DNA of 64,000 bases from Ampullaceana balthica (lineage: Eukaryota > Mollusca > Gastropoda > Lymnaeidae), in contig CALYLW010000012.1 in assembly GCA_944989445.1 (NCBI GenBank), forward strand, positions 1,033,001-1,097,000, read 5' to 3'. The translations under genes were made by a program, and so were the position numbers. Positions 23,301-34,677 of the stretch are shown here, one piece after another (positions within the stretch are counted from its first letter, which is position 1; the number at the start of each line of letters is the position of its first letter). Below the pieces are notes generated by a model. That model did not search any database. It saw only the letters and a program-made list of their open reading frames with translations, and was not told the origin of the DNA.

Positions 23301-24064
23301 CACAGGGCCCTGGAAAGTGTGCACCAGACACTGCAGGGGTCGGAAATTTTCGGTTTCGACACGGTACTGTTTTGTGACTCGAGATCAGCCCTCGAAGTCC
23401 TACTTAGTGAGAAGCGTAGCACCCACTTGGTTGATGTCATCTTGGAGGACGTGTGTAAGCTCGAAAGACTTGGAGGTAAGGTAACAGTGCAATGGATCCC
23501 GAGTCACGTGAATGTTGATGGCAATGAAAAGGCAGACTCCCTGGCAAAAGCAGGAGCGGCCCTTTCCCAACCAGAGGCCCCAGTTAGTTATCTTGGGGCT
23601 AAAACATGGCTAAAGGACCACTTCAGGAACAAGTTGTACCAGGAGTGGGCTGACAACACGACAGCCAGGGTTTTCGCTAACATGCCCAGGCCAAGCCGTT
23701 CAGACCAGTGGTCGCAAACACCAGAGTTTAGTGACTCAGATGAGAACAGAGCACTGCCGAACCAACTAGTACTTTCACAGGCTAGACCACAACAGGGACT
23801 CGAACTGCCGTCATTGCAGCCAAGCCTCTGAGACGGTCGTACACCTGCTGACGTCTTGCCCCCCGGGGAGGGGAGGGAGGCAGAGGAGTCCCATGTAAAG
23901 ACAATGTTGTATGGCACTGCTCATCAGATTGAGCAGATTGCCCAGGTACTAGCCAAGGCCTTAAGAGATTAGTCTCAGGCCTACAGAATATGTGTGCAGT
24001 TTAGTTATGTCTCATATAAAAGGGATTTATAGTCAAAAACTTTGTTTTTACGGGGTTGTTTTAT
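20343..24064 (+). repeat. Head-to-tail array of repeat X, last unit carrying a LINE
   Basis: Five units begin with TTAAATCCCTTATA-like ends near 20343, 20875, 21424, 21985 and 22524 (periods 532-561). Each ends TATAAGGGATTTATAGTC followed by a 30-40 base linker (CTTTGTTTTTACGGGTTTG-like). Unit interiors share GGCGGAAAAACAAAAG, GATCGAGCTGAAATTTGG, ACAATGCATCGTATC, TTAATGCATTTTTAGTTTAT and AGTTATGTCTC. The fifth unit is opened at AGTTATGTC by a LINE (23004-23999). Single copies are dispersed at 545-3104, 14641-15112, 54510-54860 and 55358-55580. No protein is encoded. Confidence 0.88.
23004..23999 (+). pseudogene. RNase H/zinc-knuckle end of a LINE inserted in repeat X
   Basis: Homologous to the C-terminal half of the LINE at 598-2615: RLSLTDTAVTKHSP, VFTDGSASS, YDAELEAIH, FCDSRSALE, WIPSHVNVDGNEKAD (RNase H core) and YLGAKTWLKDHFRNK. 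After a frame break near 23740 the knuckle CRHCSQASETVVH with a later C is still readable in another frame. It is flanked by the duplication TTTAGTTATGTC (22992-23003 and 24000-24011). The RT is missing altogether, so truncation differs from the other copy, and the two are independent insertions at the same X site. Confidence 0.85.
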
Positions 24065-25125
24065 TAGTTAGTAAGGACCATATTTCGACTAATCGACCAT
24101 CACATTCTAATATGAAACGAAATACGTATAAATTTGTACTATTTAAAAATGGTTAATATATACTTGTCTGCGTTTAAGTCAAGGAGATATTGTTTATAAT
24201 TTTTTTTTAAAGAAGTAACTTATTAAATGTGGTCCACACATCTTAATCGCATTGGTCCCCAGTAATTGGAAATGAGGCACACTTATTTTAAGCCATTCAG
24301 CTAAGTTTCATTTGATGACAATACTTAGGATTGATAGTCGCTAATGAAAGCAAAGTGGTGAGATAGATGCCAGATGATAAAGCTAGAAAATTAAATTTAA
24401 AGTATTTTAAAATGTATCGCTTCAATAAACACTATAACTATAAAATGCCTGATTCATTGGTTGCTTTCAGGCACTCTAGTCAGTTTATAAGCGACAAGTA
24501 CATAATTGCTAAGTGTTCGATGTAAATAGATATTTTATCTCAATCTTGAATTTTTACTGACGAGCGCATGTTAAAAAAGGAAATGTAAAACTTTTAAAAA
24601 CATTAAGTTTATATTGCAAAGAGGAAGTTATACAATTGATGGGCGTAAAACTGATGTGAAGAGGTGGCAATTAATGAGTGTAGTCCGCCCCACCAGTTAA
24701 AAGCTCTAACTTGAAATTGCTCATAGGCACCTTGTATTTATCAACTCATTCAATCGGCCATGAGATCTGATTAGATTTTTAGCAAAAGAATATAGTATAA
24801 ACATTGATAAACTACTTATAGGATATATATTTTTTATTATGAAATGAAACAGAAAGGATATTTTAAATGTAAATTTTAGCTTTCCATCTGTTACAAGTTT
24901 TAATAGAGCAAGTTCTAAAAGAAGGAAAACTTTATTTTAAAAAAAAACAACAACGTTTAACGATTTGAAAAGCTGACACACATGTTTTTCATTGTCTTAT
25001 AACGGCAAATCTAAAATACCTTTTTATCCTTAAAATATTTACAAGAACAAGTTTGACTTTAAAAAAACTTGGTTTCACTTATTGACATATAAGTGACACT
25101 TCTTGGTAAGCTGTTTTATTTGGAA
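24065..25125. other. Upstream region of gene C
   Basis: AT-rich, no gene. A TATA-like ATATAAG at 25087-25093, about 35 bases before the ATG, could be a core promoter with a very short leader; this is weak evidence. Confidence 0.35.
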
Positions 25126-25210
25126 ATGTATCTTCTGAATATAATGTGTTTTCTCCTTGGATTATTTAACTGCCACTCATTACCTCTGGAGCTGAAAGCG
25201 GCTGACTCAG
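25126..25210 (+). CDS. Gene C, first coding exon: signal peptide
   Basis: ATG at 25126 starts MYLLNIMCFLLGLF and NCHSLP, a short N-region, a hydrophobic core and a plausible cleavage region. After 28 codons and one base comes a strong donor, TCAG|GTAAGT. The 85-base length and phase 1 match gene B exon 1, though the protein is diverged. The next coding exon is the CCP module at 25587-25748. Confidence 0.85.
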
Positions 25211-25586
25211 GTAAGTTTATCAAGCAAACACAAGTCAGGTAAAAATGAACGTTTTAAATATAAATGTAGTTTTATTACTAAAGTATAACAGATTTCCACT
25301 TAAATGATAAAATTTCGAGACAACGGCTTCATTTCTTTTAATTCAAAGAATATTTATTATTCAAATTTAGTGTATTCACGACAAAATGATTTGATTATAC
25401 TACAATAGACCAGCACTCAAATTGTAGATTTTTTAAAAAGTTTCAAAGCTTTATGTTGTAAGATCTATTCGTTTTCCCAAAAATAATGTTACATATTTTC
25501 AGCATAAACTTATTATACTGAAAAAAACCTGAAGATTTTAGTTTGTCTATTTGGATCAAAAGCTATGTATTGTAATGTTTGTTTAG

Positions 25587-25748
25587 CGTGCCCAGAGATA
25601 AACATAGCGAATGGGGAGGTAAAAACGCCAACAAAGACAATGCCAATGCACAGATTCAACTGTAACGACGGATTCCAACGTTACGGGTTTCTTTTGTCAA
25701 CCTGCACACCACGCGGCGTTTGGTATCCAGAAATTCCCAAGTGTATCA
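25587..25748 (+). CDS. Gene C, CCP (sushi) exon 1
   Basis: 162 bases, phase 1-1, from the AG at 25585-25586 to the GTAAGT donor at 25749. It encodes CPEINIANGEV, RFNCNDGFQRYG, STCTPRGVW and PKCIS, the four cysteines and Trp of a sushi module. The length equals that of gene B exon 15891-16052, and both end in a Cys-Ile-Ser-type donor context. Role: extracellular binding module, ligand unknown. Confidence 0.92.
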
Positions 25749-26182
25749 GTAAGTCCGGACTATTCAGTTCCAGAACCATTAGCTAAATGAAAGCTATAAC
25801 CTTTTGTTTTCTTTAATAATATTCTAAACTAGTTTACAATAAAGTATATTATTCTTACATACTTTAATGAAAAGAATCAAAACATTAATTTATTACTTTC
25901 AAACATTAGAATTCAAAGAATTTTGTTATTCTAATTTCATTTAATTTCATCAAGCTATGATATTGCTTTAAACGGTTGTAAGTTAAAATTAAAATATTTC
26001 AACGAAACAGTTAATGAATTCTCTTGAGATGTACAATTCCATGTAAACCACTTATTCAAAATAAACTTCTCAATGTGTCTCTTAATATTTTTTTAAAAAG
26101 GTTAAGTGCTAAAATAAAGCCTGTGGTAGCTTAGTTTTTTTTTAATCTTTGCTTTTAATCCCTTATTATCTTTTTATTTCAG

Positions 26183-26359
26183 AATCTGGATGTCGAAAAC
26201 CAAATTTAGATAACGGAAGAGTTCACGAACTCAAGTCTGGACCTTATAAGAACGCATTGATCAGCTTTTCGTGCAAAAACGAATTCCGACGAAACGGCCC
26301 TGACAAACTATTTTGTGATGGACGTATATGGAACGACAGCCCCCCTTCGTGTATCAGCA
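26183..26359 (+). CDS. Gene C, CCP (sushi) exon 2
   Basis: 177 bases, phase 1-1, from the AG at 26181-26182 to the GTAAGT donor at 26360. It encodes GCRKPNLDNGRVHE, ISFSCKNEFRRNGPD, LFCDGRIWN and PPSCIS. It is closely similar to gene B exon 13644-13856 (NGxVH, SFSC, xRLxGxDxLFC), which confirms paralogy at the module level. The 3.15 kb intron after it holds an RTE-like LINE and Helitron fragments before the first MAM exon. Confidence 0.92.
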
Positions 26360-26509
26360 GTAAGTTTTATTTATTTGTTCTATACACATCCTCGTATTAT
26401 TAAATGTTTTCTATAACTATCCTTGAAAATTTCAATAATGAAGCCTTTAGAGATCACATTGTATTTTGAACACTTACACTTTTTAATACATATTCTTAGT
26501 GGTTAGTTA

Positions 26510-27240
26510 GTTATTTTCTCTCGGGCCGAAGACGGCACATAGGGCAGAAGTCATGGATTTCCATTTACGACGATCTGTCGCCAATTGTATTAGGTCTTGA
26601 TTATTTCTTAGACCCATGGTTGAGCTTTATCTTTTGATTGTTCTACGTAGGGTTTCCTTTGGTCTTCCTTGTTTTCTTTTGCCTTTTGGTGTCCATATGA
26701 AGGCCTGACGGAGGAGTCTTCTCTCGTCCATTCGAAGAGCATGACCGATATAATTCCAACGTATTCTCTTTATAAAAGTTGACATATATTCATGGTTGGT
26801 TTCTTCTCTTATTGTTTCATTTGATTTAAAATCACTCCATTTTGTATTGAAAATCTTTCGGAGGCATTTGTTTTCGAAGGCAACTAATTTTTTTTCTATA
26901 GCTTGAGTGGATTTCCAGCGTTCGCATCGATATGTTAGTACAGGGATTAAGCAAGAGTTGAATAGCCTAAGTTTTATATGTTTGCTAAGTGTCTTTGATC
27001 TCCAAATATTTGTAAGTTTGTTAAAAGCACTCGACGTCAAAGCAATTCTAGTCATTATCTCTGATGTTGCATCTCCTTCATATGACATTTTGCTTCCTAA
27101 GTAAGTGAAGTTGGTTACTTTCTCTATGGTTTGTTCATTAAGTATAATATCATTTGGTTGGTTGGTGAGGTCCATGACTTTTGTTTTAGTTGTGTTGATT
27201 TGAAGACCAATTTGATTTGAAAACAGTAGTTGCTGTGAAT
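26510..27240 (-). mobile_element. RTE-like LINE, 3' end of ORF2
   Basis: The minus-strand reading 27175-26627 gives KVTNFTYLGSKMS, EIMTRIALTSSAFNKL, KLRLFNSCLIPVLTY, FENKCLRKIF and FIKRIRWNYIGHALRM, then GKRKQGRPKETLRRT. This is the thumb and C-terminus typical of RTE-type and related LINE reverse transcriptases. It is strongly 5'-truncated and lies in an intron of gene C. The clade is assigned by pattern memory only. Confidence 0.75.
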
Positions 27241-27879
27241 TATTTCTTGCCTACATTTTGCGTACATGTATATTTTGGGGGTTCACAATGAATGTGTTGA
27301 TTAGTTTGGCTGTTAGGAATTTTGAAAGGGATCACAATTATAAATTTTTTGGAAATGTTGATTATTATTTACTATTCGAAAGTGTTTTGGTTGGGTATCC
27401 AGGAAATTGAAGTTTGAAATTAGGATTCTGTAAACACCAATGTGTCAAGTGTGTTAATATAAACTGCTATTTTCGGAAACTTGTTCTTGTCTCTTACCGA
27501 CTTTAACAGCAAAGAATATTTCATGTACTGTGTTTTGGCTGCTAACGGTACCTTTCTCTTGTGCGGTATGCGTGAATTGCATAAAAGAGAAAAAATCCTA
27601 TTGACAGCAGTGTATTTTATATTTAGCTCAACCATGTTCCCTTTCAAAGTTTTCGTACAGCAAGTATTAGATACCTTGGAAAAATTATCTCTATCCATCT
27701 TACGGCAAATAGGTATAGCTTAACTCACAGGCAATTAGTTTCCTGTTTGTTATTTCTTCTCCGGATAATCCCGATGCATTGAACTGTAGATAACATCTAT
27801 CTATCAATATACATGATTCCCGTCGTGTGTATGTATGGTTGTAATGTAATGCTTTTCTAATTTTAGAAAGCAGCGCACC

Positions 27880-28060
27880 AAATTGCTGCACCAAAAATAA
27901 CACTTTTCGAACGTTCCACATAAAAGTGTTCAATATGATAATAAATAAATAAAATAAAAAATAAAAATAAATGAAAGTTCTGTATTACGTTATTTTTTAA
28001 TCTGATGTGTATTTATTTTGAATACTTCCGTCATTTTTGACAGGTGATTTAACTAGTATT
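27880..28060 (+). repeat. Short dispersed repeat ending CTAGT
   Basis: Second copy of the repeat at 15600-15835, with the same GTTCAATATGATAATAA and GTCATTTTTGACAGGTGAT blocks. It ends at TTTAACTAGT. Confidence 0.6.
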
Positions 28061-28079
28061 AAACAATATAATTTGCAAT

Positions 28080-28815
28080 GTCTGTCCGTGACGCTACTAA
28101 TTTTAGAAAGCAGGGAAAACCAAATTACTGCACCAATGCATCAAAAGGTGTACAAATTAAATATGCGCTGTAAAAATAATTATATCACGTCATTGTTTTC
28201 GCTGATATTTTAATTTTGTAAAATGGGAACAATGTAAAAAGTTATAAAATACTTTGTTTACATTTAAGAAAGTTTAATATTTCGTATTGATCAAACAAGG
28301 ACAAGTTAGTTGGGATTTTGAAAAAGGTGGGCGCCTTAGGCGCCCTAAAAAAAGTGCATTTTTTCAAAATAAATAGATATCAGCTGAACTCTTCCGTCAT
28401 TTTTTACGGGTGATACGCCGCGGGTATCTCCAGAGTTCCTTCTTTTCATTCACTCACAGTCGTTTGCCCAAACCCACCCCATTTTGACAACTGTGTCTTT
28501 CAGGAGGTCTTCACCCGTCACTAAATCATTAGCGGCGTATGCTACCCCGCGGGTCAGAGAGTATATATATAATTCGCCAGAAACTAGGACAAGCAAGACG
28601 ACGCAATCTATATATAGGTAGTAGTGTGCACAACGCACTGAGCCGCACTATGCACACCACACTGAGAAGCACTATATATGAGGAAAAGAAGTAATGCTTC
28701 AAAACAACTACCATAATGCGCACTGCGGGAAGTTTATGTCCGTTCTTTTCCTCTTTTCTTCATACTATCTCTGAGCAATTCTACGGCGTATGCTACGCCA
28801 CGGGTCGCATCTACG
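28080..28815 (+). mobile_element. Two adjacent degenerate short Helitrons
   Basis: 28080-28562 matches the interior and 3' end of the element at 29974-30506, including the palindrome GGGCGCCTTAGGCGCCC near 28330 and the 3' hairpin, here ending CAGAG instead of CTAG. 28563-28815 starts TATATATATAATTCGCC and ends with another hairpin, GGCGTATGCTACGCC. Both lie in the CCP2-MAM1 intron of gene C. Confidence 0.7.
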
Positions 28816-29512
28816 AGTTTTCTTTATAATTATTAAAATATAGTAAAGTGTTATAATTATGATAATTAAGAGTATATTATTTCTGCCCACAAATATAAGT
28901 GCATGTAAAATGAGAAAATGAAACTGAGAATAATTTTAACGTTTTAACAAATAAAAATGGCTTATAAATTACCATTAAAAACCCCTTATAAACCCCTTTA
29001 AATTACATTAAAATACTTTAAAACTTAGCAGTGCAAATAAAAAAACAATATTTTTGTTTGTTAACATTCTATTTGATATTTACTGAACAAACTTAAAAGT
29101 TAGGAGAATCGTCTATATTATTATGGACGACCTGCAGTTGATCGATAAAGAAAAACTAAAAATCAACAACTGAAAAGTTTATGAGTTTAATTTATAGCGT
29201 CCACTCATATATTTTTAACCGTTATTGTTTTTCAAGCTGGAGAGGACACATTAGGGGATATTTTATCATTAATAGTTGAATAATTAAAAACTTAAGCTCT
29301 GTAAACTTTTTCTTAAGTTAGCTATGTTGCTACATTTAAGCAACACATATCATTCTTGAAATAGAAATACACAATAAACTATTGTCATACTTAAGTTCTT
29401 AAATCACAATTATCAGTAATTAATGGCACATCTTACATTCATTTTTCCACGATTCCTGTAACACAAGGACTAAATGAACAATTTTGGATCTGCATTTGAT
29501 TTATTCTCATAG

Positions 29513-29674
29513 TTAAACCAAACAATGATTCGGTGGACTGTGACTTTGAGGATATCCATCTTTGTGGGTGGGGCCAAGATATCTACGATGATTTCGATTG
29601 GACCCGATGGAGGGGCCAAACAGTCACTAACGACACAGGGCCCTTCACTGACCACACGACAGGGACAGATCAAG
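29513..29674 (+). CDS. Gene C, MAM exon 1
   Basis: 162 bases, phase 1-1, AG at 29511-29512 and GTATTA donor at 29675. It encodes DCDFEDIHLCGW, DDFDWTRWRG and TGPFTDHTTG, the canonical N-terminal strand pattern of a MAM domain (Cys, F-E, LC-W, DFDW, then the G-P.-DHT segment). It corresponds to gene A exon 55042-55191 and gene B exon 376-528. The next intron is only 121 bases. Confidence 0.93.
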
Positions 29675-29795
29675 GTATTAGCAATAACTAAAGCAGATTT
29701 TGATGCATTCGTTTTCTTAAAATTAATAAAAATCAATGAATGAAATCGTAGGATGTATTCCGCTAAAGCCGCGTTTTTTCCCGTGTCCACTACAG

Positions 29796-29927
29796 GTCAT
29801 TATGTGTTTTTAGAGTCAACTCCACCTCAGCAAAAAGGAGACAAAGCAAATCTCATCTCCATGATATTCCCATCGAGCTACGCAGTGAATAAATGTCTGA
29901 CGTTCCGTTACCACATGTTTGGCAAAG
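29796..29927 (+). CDS. Gene C, MAM exon 2, GC donor
   Basis: 132 bases, phase 1-1. It encodes GHYVFLES, KANLISMIF and CLTFRYHMFGK, the central MAM strands (GHY, then C-L-F-YHM-G). The reading frame needs a phase 1 exit. The only junction that gives it and keeps the MAM pattern is AAAG|GCAAGT at 29927/29928, which is the optimal context for rare GC-AG introns. A GT two bases on (29932) would give the wrong phase and an early stop. The homologous gene A exon uses an ordinary GTGAGT. Confidence 0.85.
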
Positions 29928-29973
29928 GCAAGTGATAAAAATAGTTTAACTACTTTTATACATTATCTATCTA

Positions 29974-30506
29974 TCTATATATATATAATTCTCTTCGTGG
30001 TCAGACCCTGCGAGACAAGCTGCAAGTCTGTTCAACAGATACTAATTTTAGAAAGCAGCGCACCAAATTACTCCAACAATGCATCAAAAGGTGTGCAAAT
30101 TAAATATGCGCTGTAAAAAAAAATATTATATGACGTCATTGTTTTCGCTGATATTTTAATTTTTGTAAAAAGGGAACAATGTAAAAAGTTATAAAATACT
30201 TTGTGTACATTTCAGAAAGTTTAATATTTCTTATTGATCAAACAAGGACACGTTAGTTTGGATTTTGAAAAAGGTGGGCGCCTTAGGCGCCCTAAAAAGT
30301 GCATTTTTTCAAAATAAATAGATATCAGCTGAACTCTTCTGTCATTTTTTACGGGTGATACGCCGCGGGTATCTCCAGAGTTCCTTCTTTTCATTCACTC
30401 ACAGTCGTTTGCCCAAACCCACCCCATTTTGACAACTGTGTCTTTCAGGAAGTCTTCACCTGTCACTAAATCATTAGCGGCGTATGCTACGCCGCGGGTC
30501 AGCTAG
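29974..30506 (+). mobile_element. Short non-autonomous Helitron in the GC-AG intron
   Basis: Starts TCTATATATATATAATTCTC at 29974 after an A and ends with the 8-bp hairpin (30477-30495) and CTAG at 30503-30506 before a T. Ends match the 7.4 kb Helitron at 5103-12506, as does a stretch from the 3' end of the helicase region (CACTCACAGTCGTTTGCCC). The interior has the palindrome GGGCGCCTTAGGCGCCC near 30280. It begins 46 bases after the GC donor of gene C. Confidence 0.9.
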
Positions 30507-31030
30507 TCGTATATATCATACACAAACACAGAAGCGAATTTATTCACACTATTTTTAGAGTAACGCTATCGTACTCAGTTGTAGCATAAACACAAAATTC
30601 GACAAGCCAGCTATTTTTCAGGGTGAAAAACCCCCATAAAAATGTAGGTTGTTCAGCGAGCCTTCACATGGATTAGCATTGTAAAATCTTTTAAACCCAT
30701 AAAAGTGTATAATTTAATGGGCTTTATTTGGAACTAAACTTAAATTTTATTTTGTAAGTTTTATTTATTTATTTTTTTTCTAAAAGGTTAATTATTATTA
30801 TTTTATTGTTATTTGATAATTTTAATGAAAGTTTTAATTCTAATATTTATTAAAATTATTAAACGTCGTCCTTCTCTATGATATTGCCTGAAAGCCCTAA
30901 AATAGTTATGGTAATATGATTCCATTATCCTAATACGCATATAAGGGAAAAAAATTGCTTTTAGCACTTATGTGACTATGAAACAATTGTACTAAGAAGC
31001 ATTTAAATTGGAATATATTACTTTTTGTAG

Positions 31031-31182
31031 ACATTGGAGATCTTTCGGTATTCTTGACACCTGCCAACATCGATACATTAAATTTGAGTGACTCGTATCG
31101 AATTTTCCACATAACTGGCAATCAAAGTAATCAATGGCTTCTAGGCGAGGTTCCACTACCAACACAAAAAATTCAATTTAAG
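31031..31182 (+). CDS. Gene C, MAM exon 3
   Basis: 152 bases, enters in phase 1 and leaves in phase 0, as does the 152-base gene A exon 52296-52447. With the G carried over it reads DIGDLSVFLTP, then YRIFHITGNQSNQWLLGEV and IQFK, the third part of the MAM fold (G-L-V, W-G). Donor GTAAAC at 31183. The exact length match across paralogs supports the boundaries. Confidence 0.92.
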
Positions 31183-31430
31183 GTAAACCAAACACATTGA
31201 AATTAAGACCATCATATAATATGTTTGTTAATTCTACGTAAATGTAAATCAGCTTAATAGTCTTGGCGAAGTGAAAAAATTTTTTTTAATTGTCTCATAC
31301 AATTTTTTTCTGAATAATATTTTTTTTAAAAAATCATTGAATAAAATTGGTAATACACATGTAGTTACAATTCTTATTGAGCCTTGACATTTTACGGTCT
31401 AAGAAATGACAAACATTATTGTTACAACAG

Positions 31431-31509
31431 ATCATCATTCAAGGAACAATTGGAGGCTCTGTTGGGGATATTGCTTTGGATGACGTGAAAATATCGATTT
31501 GCCCAGGAG
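31431..31509 (+). CDS. Gene C, MAM exon 4
   Basis: 79 bases, enters in phase 0 and leaves in phase 1. It reads IIIQGTIGG, GDIALDDVKISICPGG, the closing MAM strands with the D-A-DD pattern and final Cys. Two downstream acceptors share its exit phase: 32597 (the Asn-rich/integrase exon) and 35063 (stalk/TM exon). Either or both may be used. Confidence 0.93.
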
Positions 31510-32596
31510 GTAGCTACGGAATAATTTATTCAATACATTTATTAGTTGAAGAAAAATTTTAATATTTTTTAAATTCATAGGTATTGATATTTTAATTTTT
31601 TATAATCTAGCTGCATAAAAATGATGATATTAAAATTTTTATAAATGGTATTAAATTTGGTAAACAAATCGCAAGAAAAAACCATAACAACAAACATCAA
31701 CGTGGCCAACTCTGAAGGCAATGCACCAATCAATGTAGTTTATGATATCTAATAGTATGATTGTTTCCACAAACAAATTATAGGATGCTGGCCGATTCAT
31801 AACCAGGAAATGATTCTTTAATAAGGGCATAAAAAATTTGAAGTAGCGTGCAGTAGCCGTGTCAGTGTCGCACATCTTCGCACTAGGCTACATATGGGTG
31901 TGTTCATCACTTCATTCATTGTGTGTAGAATGTGCTCCGATGAGTTCCTAAAGGAACGAAATGCAGGTTTTTTTATTAAACCTTTTCGAGAATTAACAAT
32001 TTCTTAGGAAAACCTGGAATAGGGTGTGTTTCTTCCACCCGTTAAAACACCAAGGAACACAATTATCTATATTATTTTATAACTTTCGAATTCACTCCTA
32101 TATCACCACATTTGACAAAGTATGTAACATGACTTCAAAAAATACTTTACTATACTTTAAATAGTTTGAGATAAAATAAATGTTTCGATCTATTTTTACT
32201 ACGATCAATACAAAAACATTTTCACCTCGGAGTTATTTTATAATTTTATTTTTTTCATAAATCTAGTTTTAGAAATTTTGAGACATGATATTAATACGCC
32301 AAAAAATTCCTTGTCTATCTCTTACACAACATTGATGACCTACCCAGATTTTAAAGATATTTATAGGAAAATTCACTCAAACAGCCCACTTTTTTGTTAA
32401 AGTTTTTTTTTCTTTGGGACATTGTTTTAAAATGTAAAACAGGTTTGATGTTTCATGTGAACAAAATCCGATGCTTAAAATATCAAACACTTTAAATAAA
32501 ATGAAGATGGAGTAATAGTGAAGTAGTTTGACGCGGAAAAAATCTCACCTCTTTAGATTGACTTTGTAACACTAAGACCAGAATTACATCATGCAG

Positions 32597-34677
32597 GGAA
32601 CACTATTACATCAGAAGAGAATGAGAGTAGATGGGACTTGAACGCAACCACCAACTCCAGTGACCTAACGATGGAAATGGAGAACAATCTTTCGGCTGCA
32701 AAAATAAATCAGTCCTCACGGGACAAGATCGTAGACACTACCGAACTAAAGCAACAAAATAAAGGCACCAATGAATTAGATATGGTCTACACTGCAAATC
32801 TTACTGAAACAAGGAACGTCTATAATAACGGTCTGAGTGAAGTAAACGGGGAAAACGTTTCAACGAATTTGAAATCCTTACAAAGCGAAAATTTTGTTAT
32901 ATCTAAAATGCTAACGAACTACACATTTGAGAATAAAATAATTCGAGATTCATTATACGCAAATAGTACAAATCATACAAATAATACACTTAAACGTGAA
33001 TACCTTGAAGATAATGATTCTATAGTGAATAATTCGATATACATGGATTCTACTGAACATAATGTAAAAATTCCAAATGAAACAGTCTACTTTAAGAAAG
33101 AGTCATTGGACAGCGATATCAAAACTGAGGTTAAAAATACAAGTACGAACGGGACTTTAGAAATAAACACAGATCACGAAACAGCTAATTTAATAGATTC
33201 AGAAGGTAGTAATACTGTGTCTAACAATCTTGACATTCCAATAGAAAAAAGTTACTTTGAAGTGAGAACAATGAGAGACGGGGAAATTGATCATTATAAA
33301 AACATTACCTATGAAAACAGCCTGTATTTGAATTTACATGAAAGCTTGCTGCTTCTAAATAATACAATAGATTCTTTGATATTTGATAATGACAAAGCGT
33401 TTCCTAAAACGGAAGAGGGTGTTAACAGATCTTCAGACAACTACAAAAAAGAGCACAATAGCATTTATGACCTCCAAAAAGTGGTTTCATCGAATCACTT
33501 CTATCAAGGAACAGGGGAGGAAAATTGCACTTTTGTCAATATTAGGCTTGAAGACATGAACACGTCTTTAAATGCTAACTACTGCAAAGCTGAGACGTAT
33601 AACAATGACCTTCTTAACGTATCAATAGCCGAGCTTATCAGGAGCCAGCATGAAGACAGTGATCTGGCCATCGTGTTTCGATGGATTTCACAGCGTCAGA
33701 AACCAAACTTTGAAGCTATTCGCAGAGAACAGCCTGGTCTGAGAAACTTGTGGTTGAACTTTGAACTCATTAAAACTGTGGATGGGGTTCTGTGTAAAAG
33801 AAGATTTCAGTCTGGTCCGAGGAACGAGTCTGTCAAGATTTTGTTACCCCGCTCCCTTGTTGCGCCCCTTGTTGCGCCCCTTGTTACGCCCCTGTTTAAA
33901 AACGTGTTGAAAAGGGGGACGGGGGCTTTCGATGTCAACAAAGTCTTCGAAAGAATCTCGGCGTCTTACAGCTGGTACAGGATACAAGACGATATCAAAC
34001 TGTTTTATTACAATTGTTCAAAAAGCGAAATTACGAAGCGAACTGTTGAATCGTACCCCAAGGGTGTTCCACGTTTGATAAATGGATCGCCTATGCAGAA
34101 AATTTGTTTTCGTTTTGTGGGTCCCTTTGCTCTAACAGGTACCGGGAATCGCTTTATTTTTCTGATTACCGACGCTTTCTCTATGATGACTCAGGTTTTT
34201 ATTTTATTAGACGACTCGCTAGAAACTATCGTCGGGATCTTAATGGGTCACTACTTTGCGATTTTCGGAACCCCATTATACATCCACTATGACCAGAGGT
34301 CAATCTACGAACGTTCGTTGTTCAGCAAGCTTTCTCTTCTTCTTGACGTCCAGCAAGTGGGAAACTGTGCCTGCGAAAGGCGTGCGCTCACTGAGAAATA
34401 CCTCGACATCTTAAATCAAACTATCTCGGAGCTCATTCATGACAAAACCAGCAACTGGGATGAACTGCTCTTCCTGCTCATCAGCGCTTTCAACAGCCAC
34501 CCCCTACCGGACAGTGGTCTCAGCCCCAGTAACCTAATTTTTGGACACGATGTTCCTCAACCTATTCATGTGACCCTGGTGGAATCAAAGTTGCCGACCT
34601 CAAGTTTCGTTCAACATGTTTACCAGTATTATATTCTGAAGCTCGAGGAAATGCTTGATGAAGTTGTTGAGATATAG
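32597..34677 (+). CDS. Gene C, exon with N-glycan-rich stalk fused to integrase-derived domain
   Basis: From the AG at 32595-32596 (phase 1) the frame is open for 693 codons to a TAG at 34675-34677. About the first 340 residues are Asn/Ser/Thr-rich, with around twenty N-x-S/T sequons and no long hydrophobic segment. From about 33630 a Ty3/Gypsy-type integrase region follows: the linker IAELIRSQHEDSDL, then LWLNFELIKTVDGVLC, a zinc-finger region with only one Cys left, then the core with VGPF, GNRFIFLITDAF, IHYDQ and, 34 residues on, E in LTEKYLDI, then WDELLFLLISAFNSHP and LSPSNLIFGHDVP. The first catalytic Asp, three before GP, is Arg (34111-34113). GC content rises where the integrase part starts. 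It is probably a captured, catalytically dead integrase kept as protein. AATAAA lies at 34952. Confidence 0.72.
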
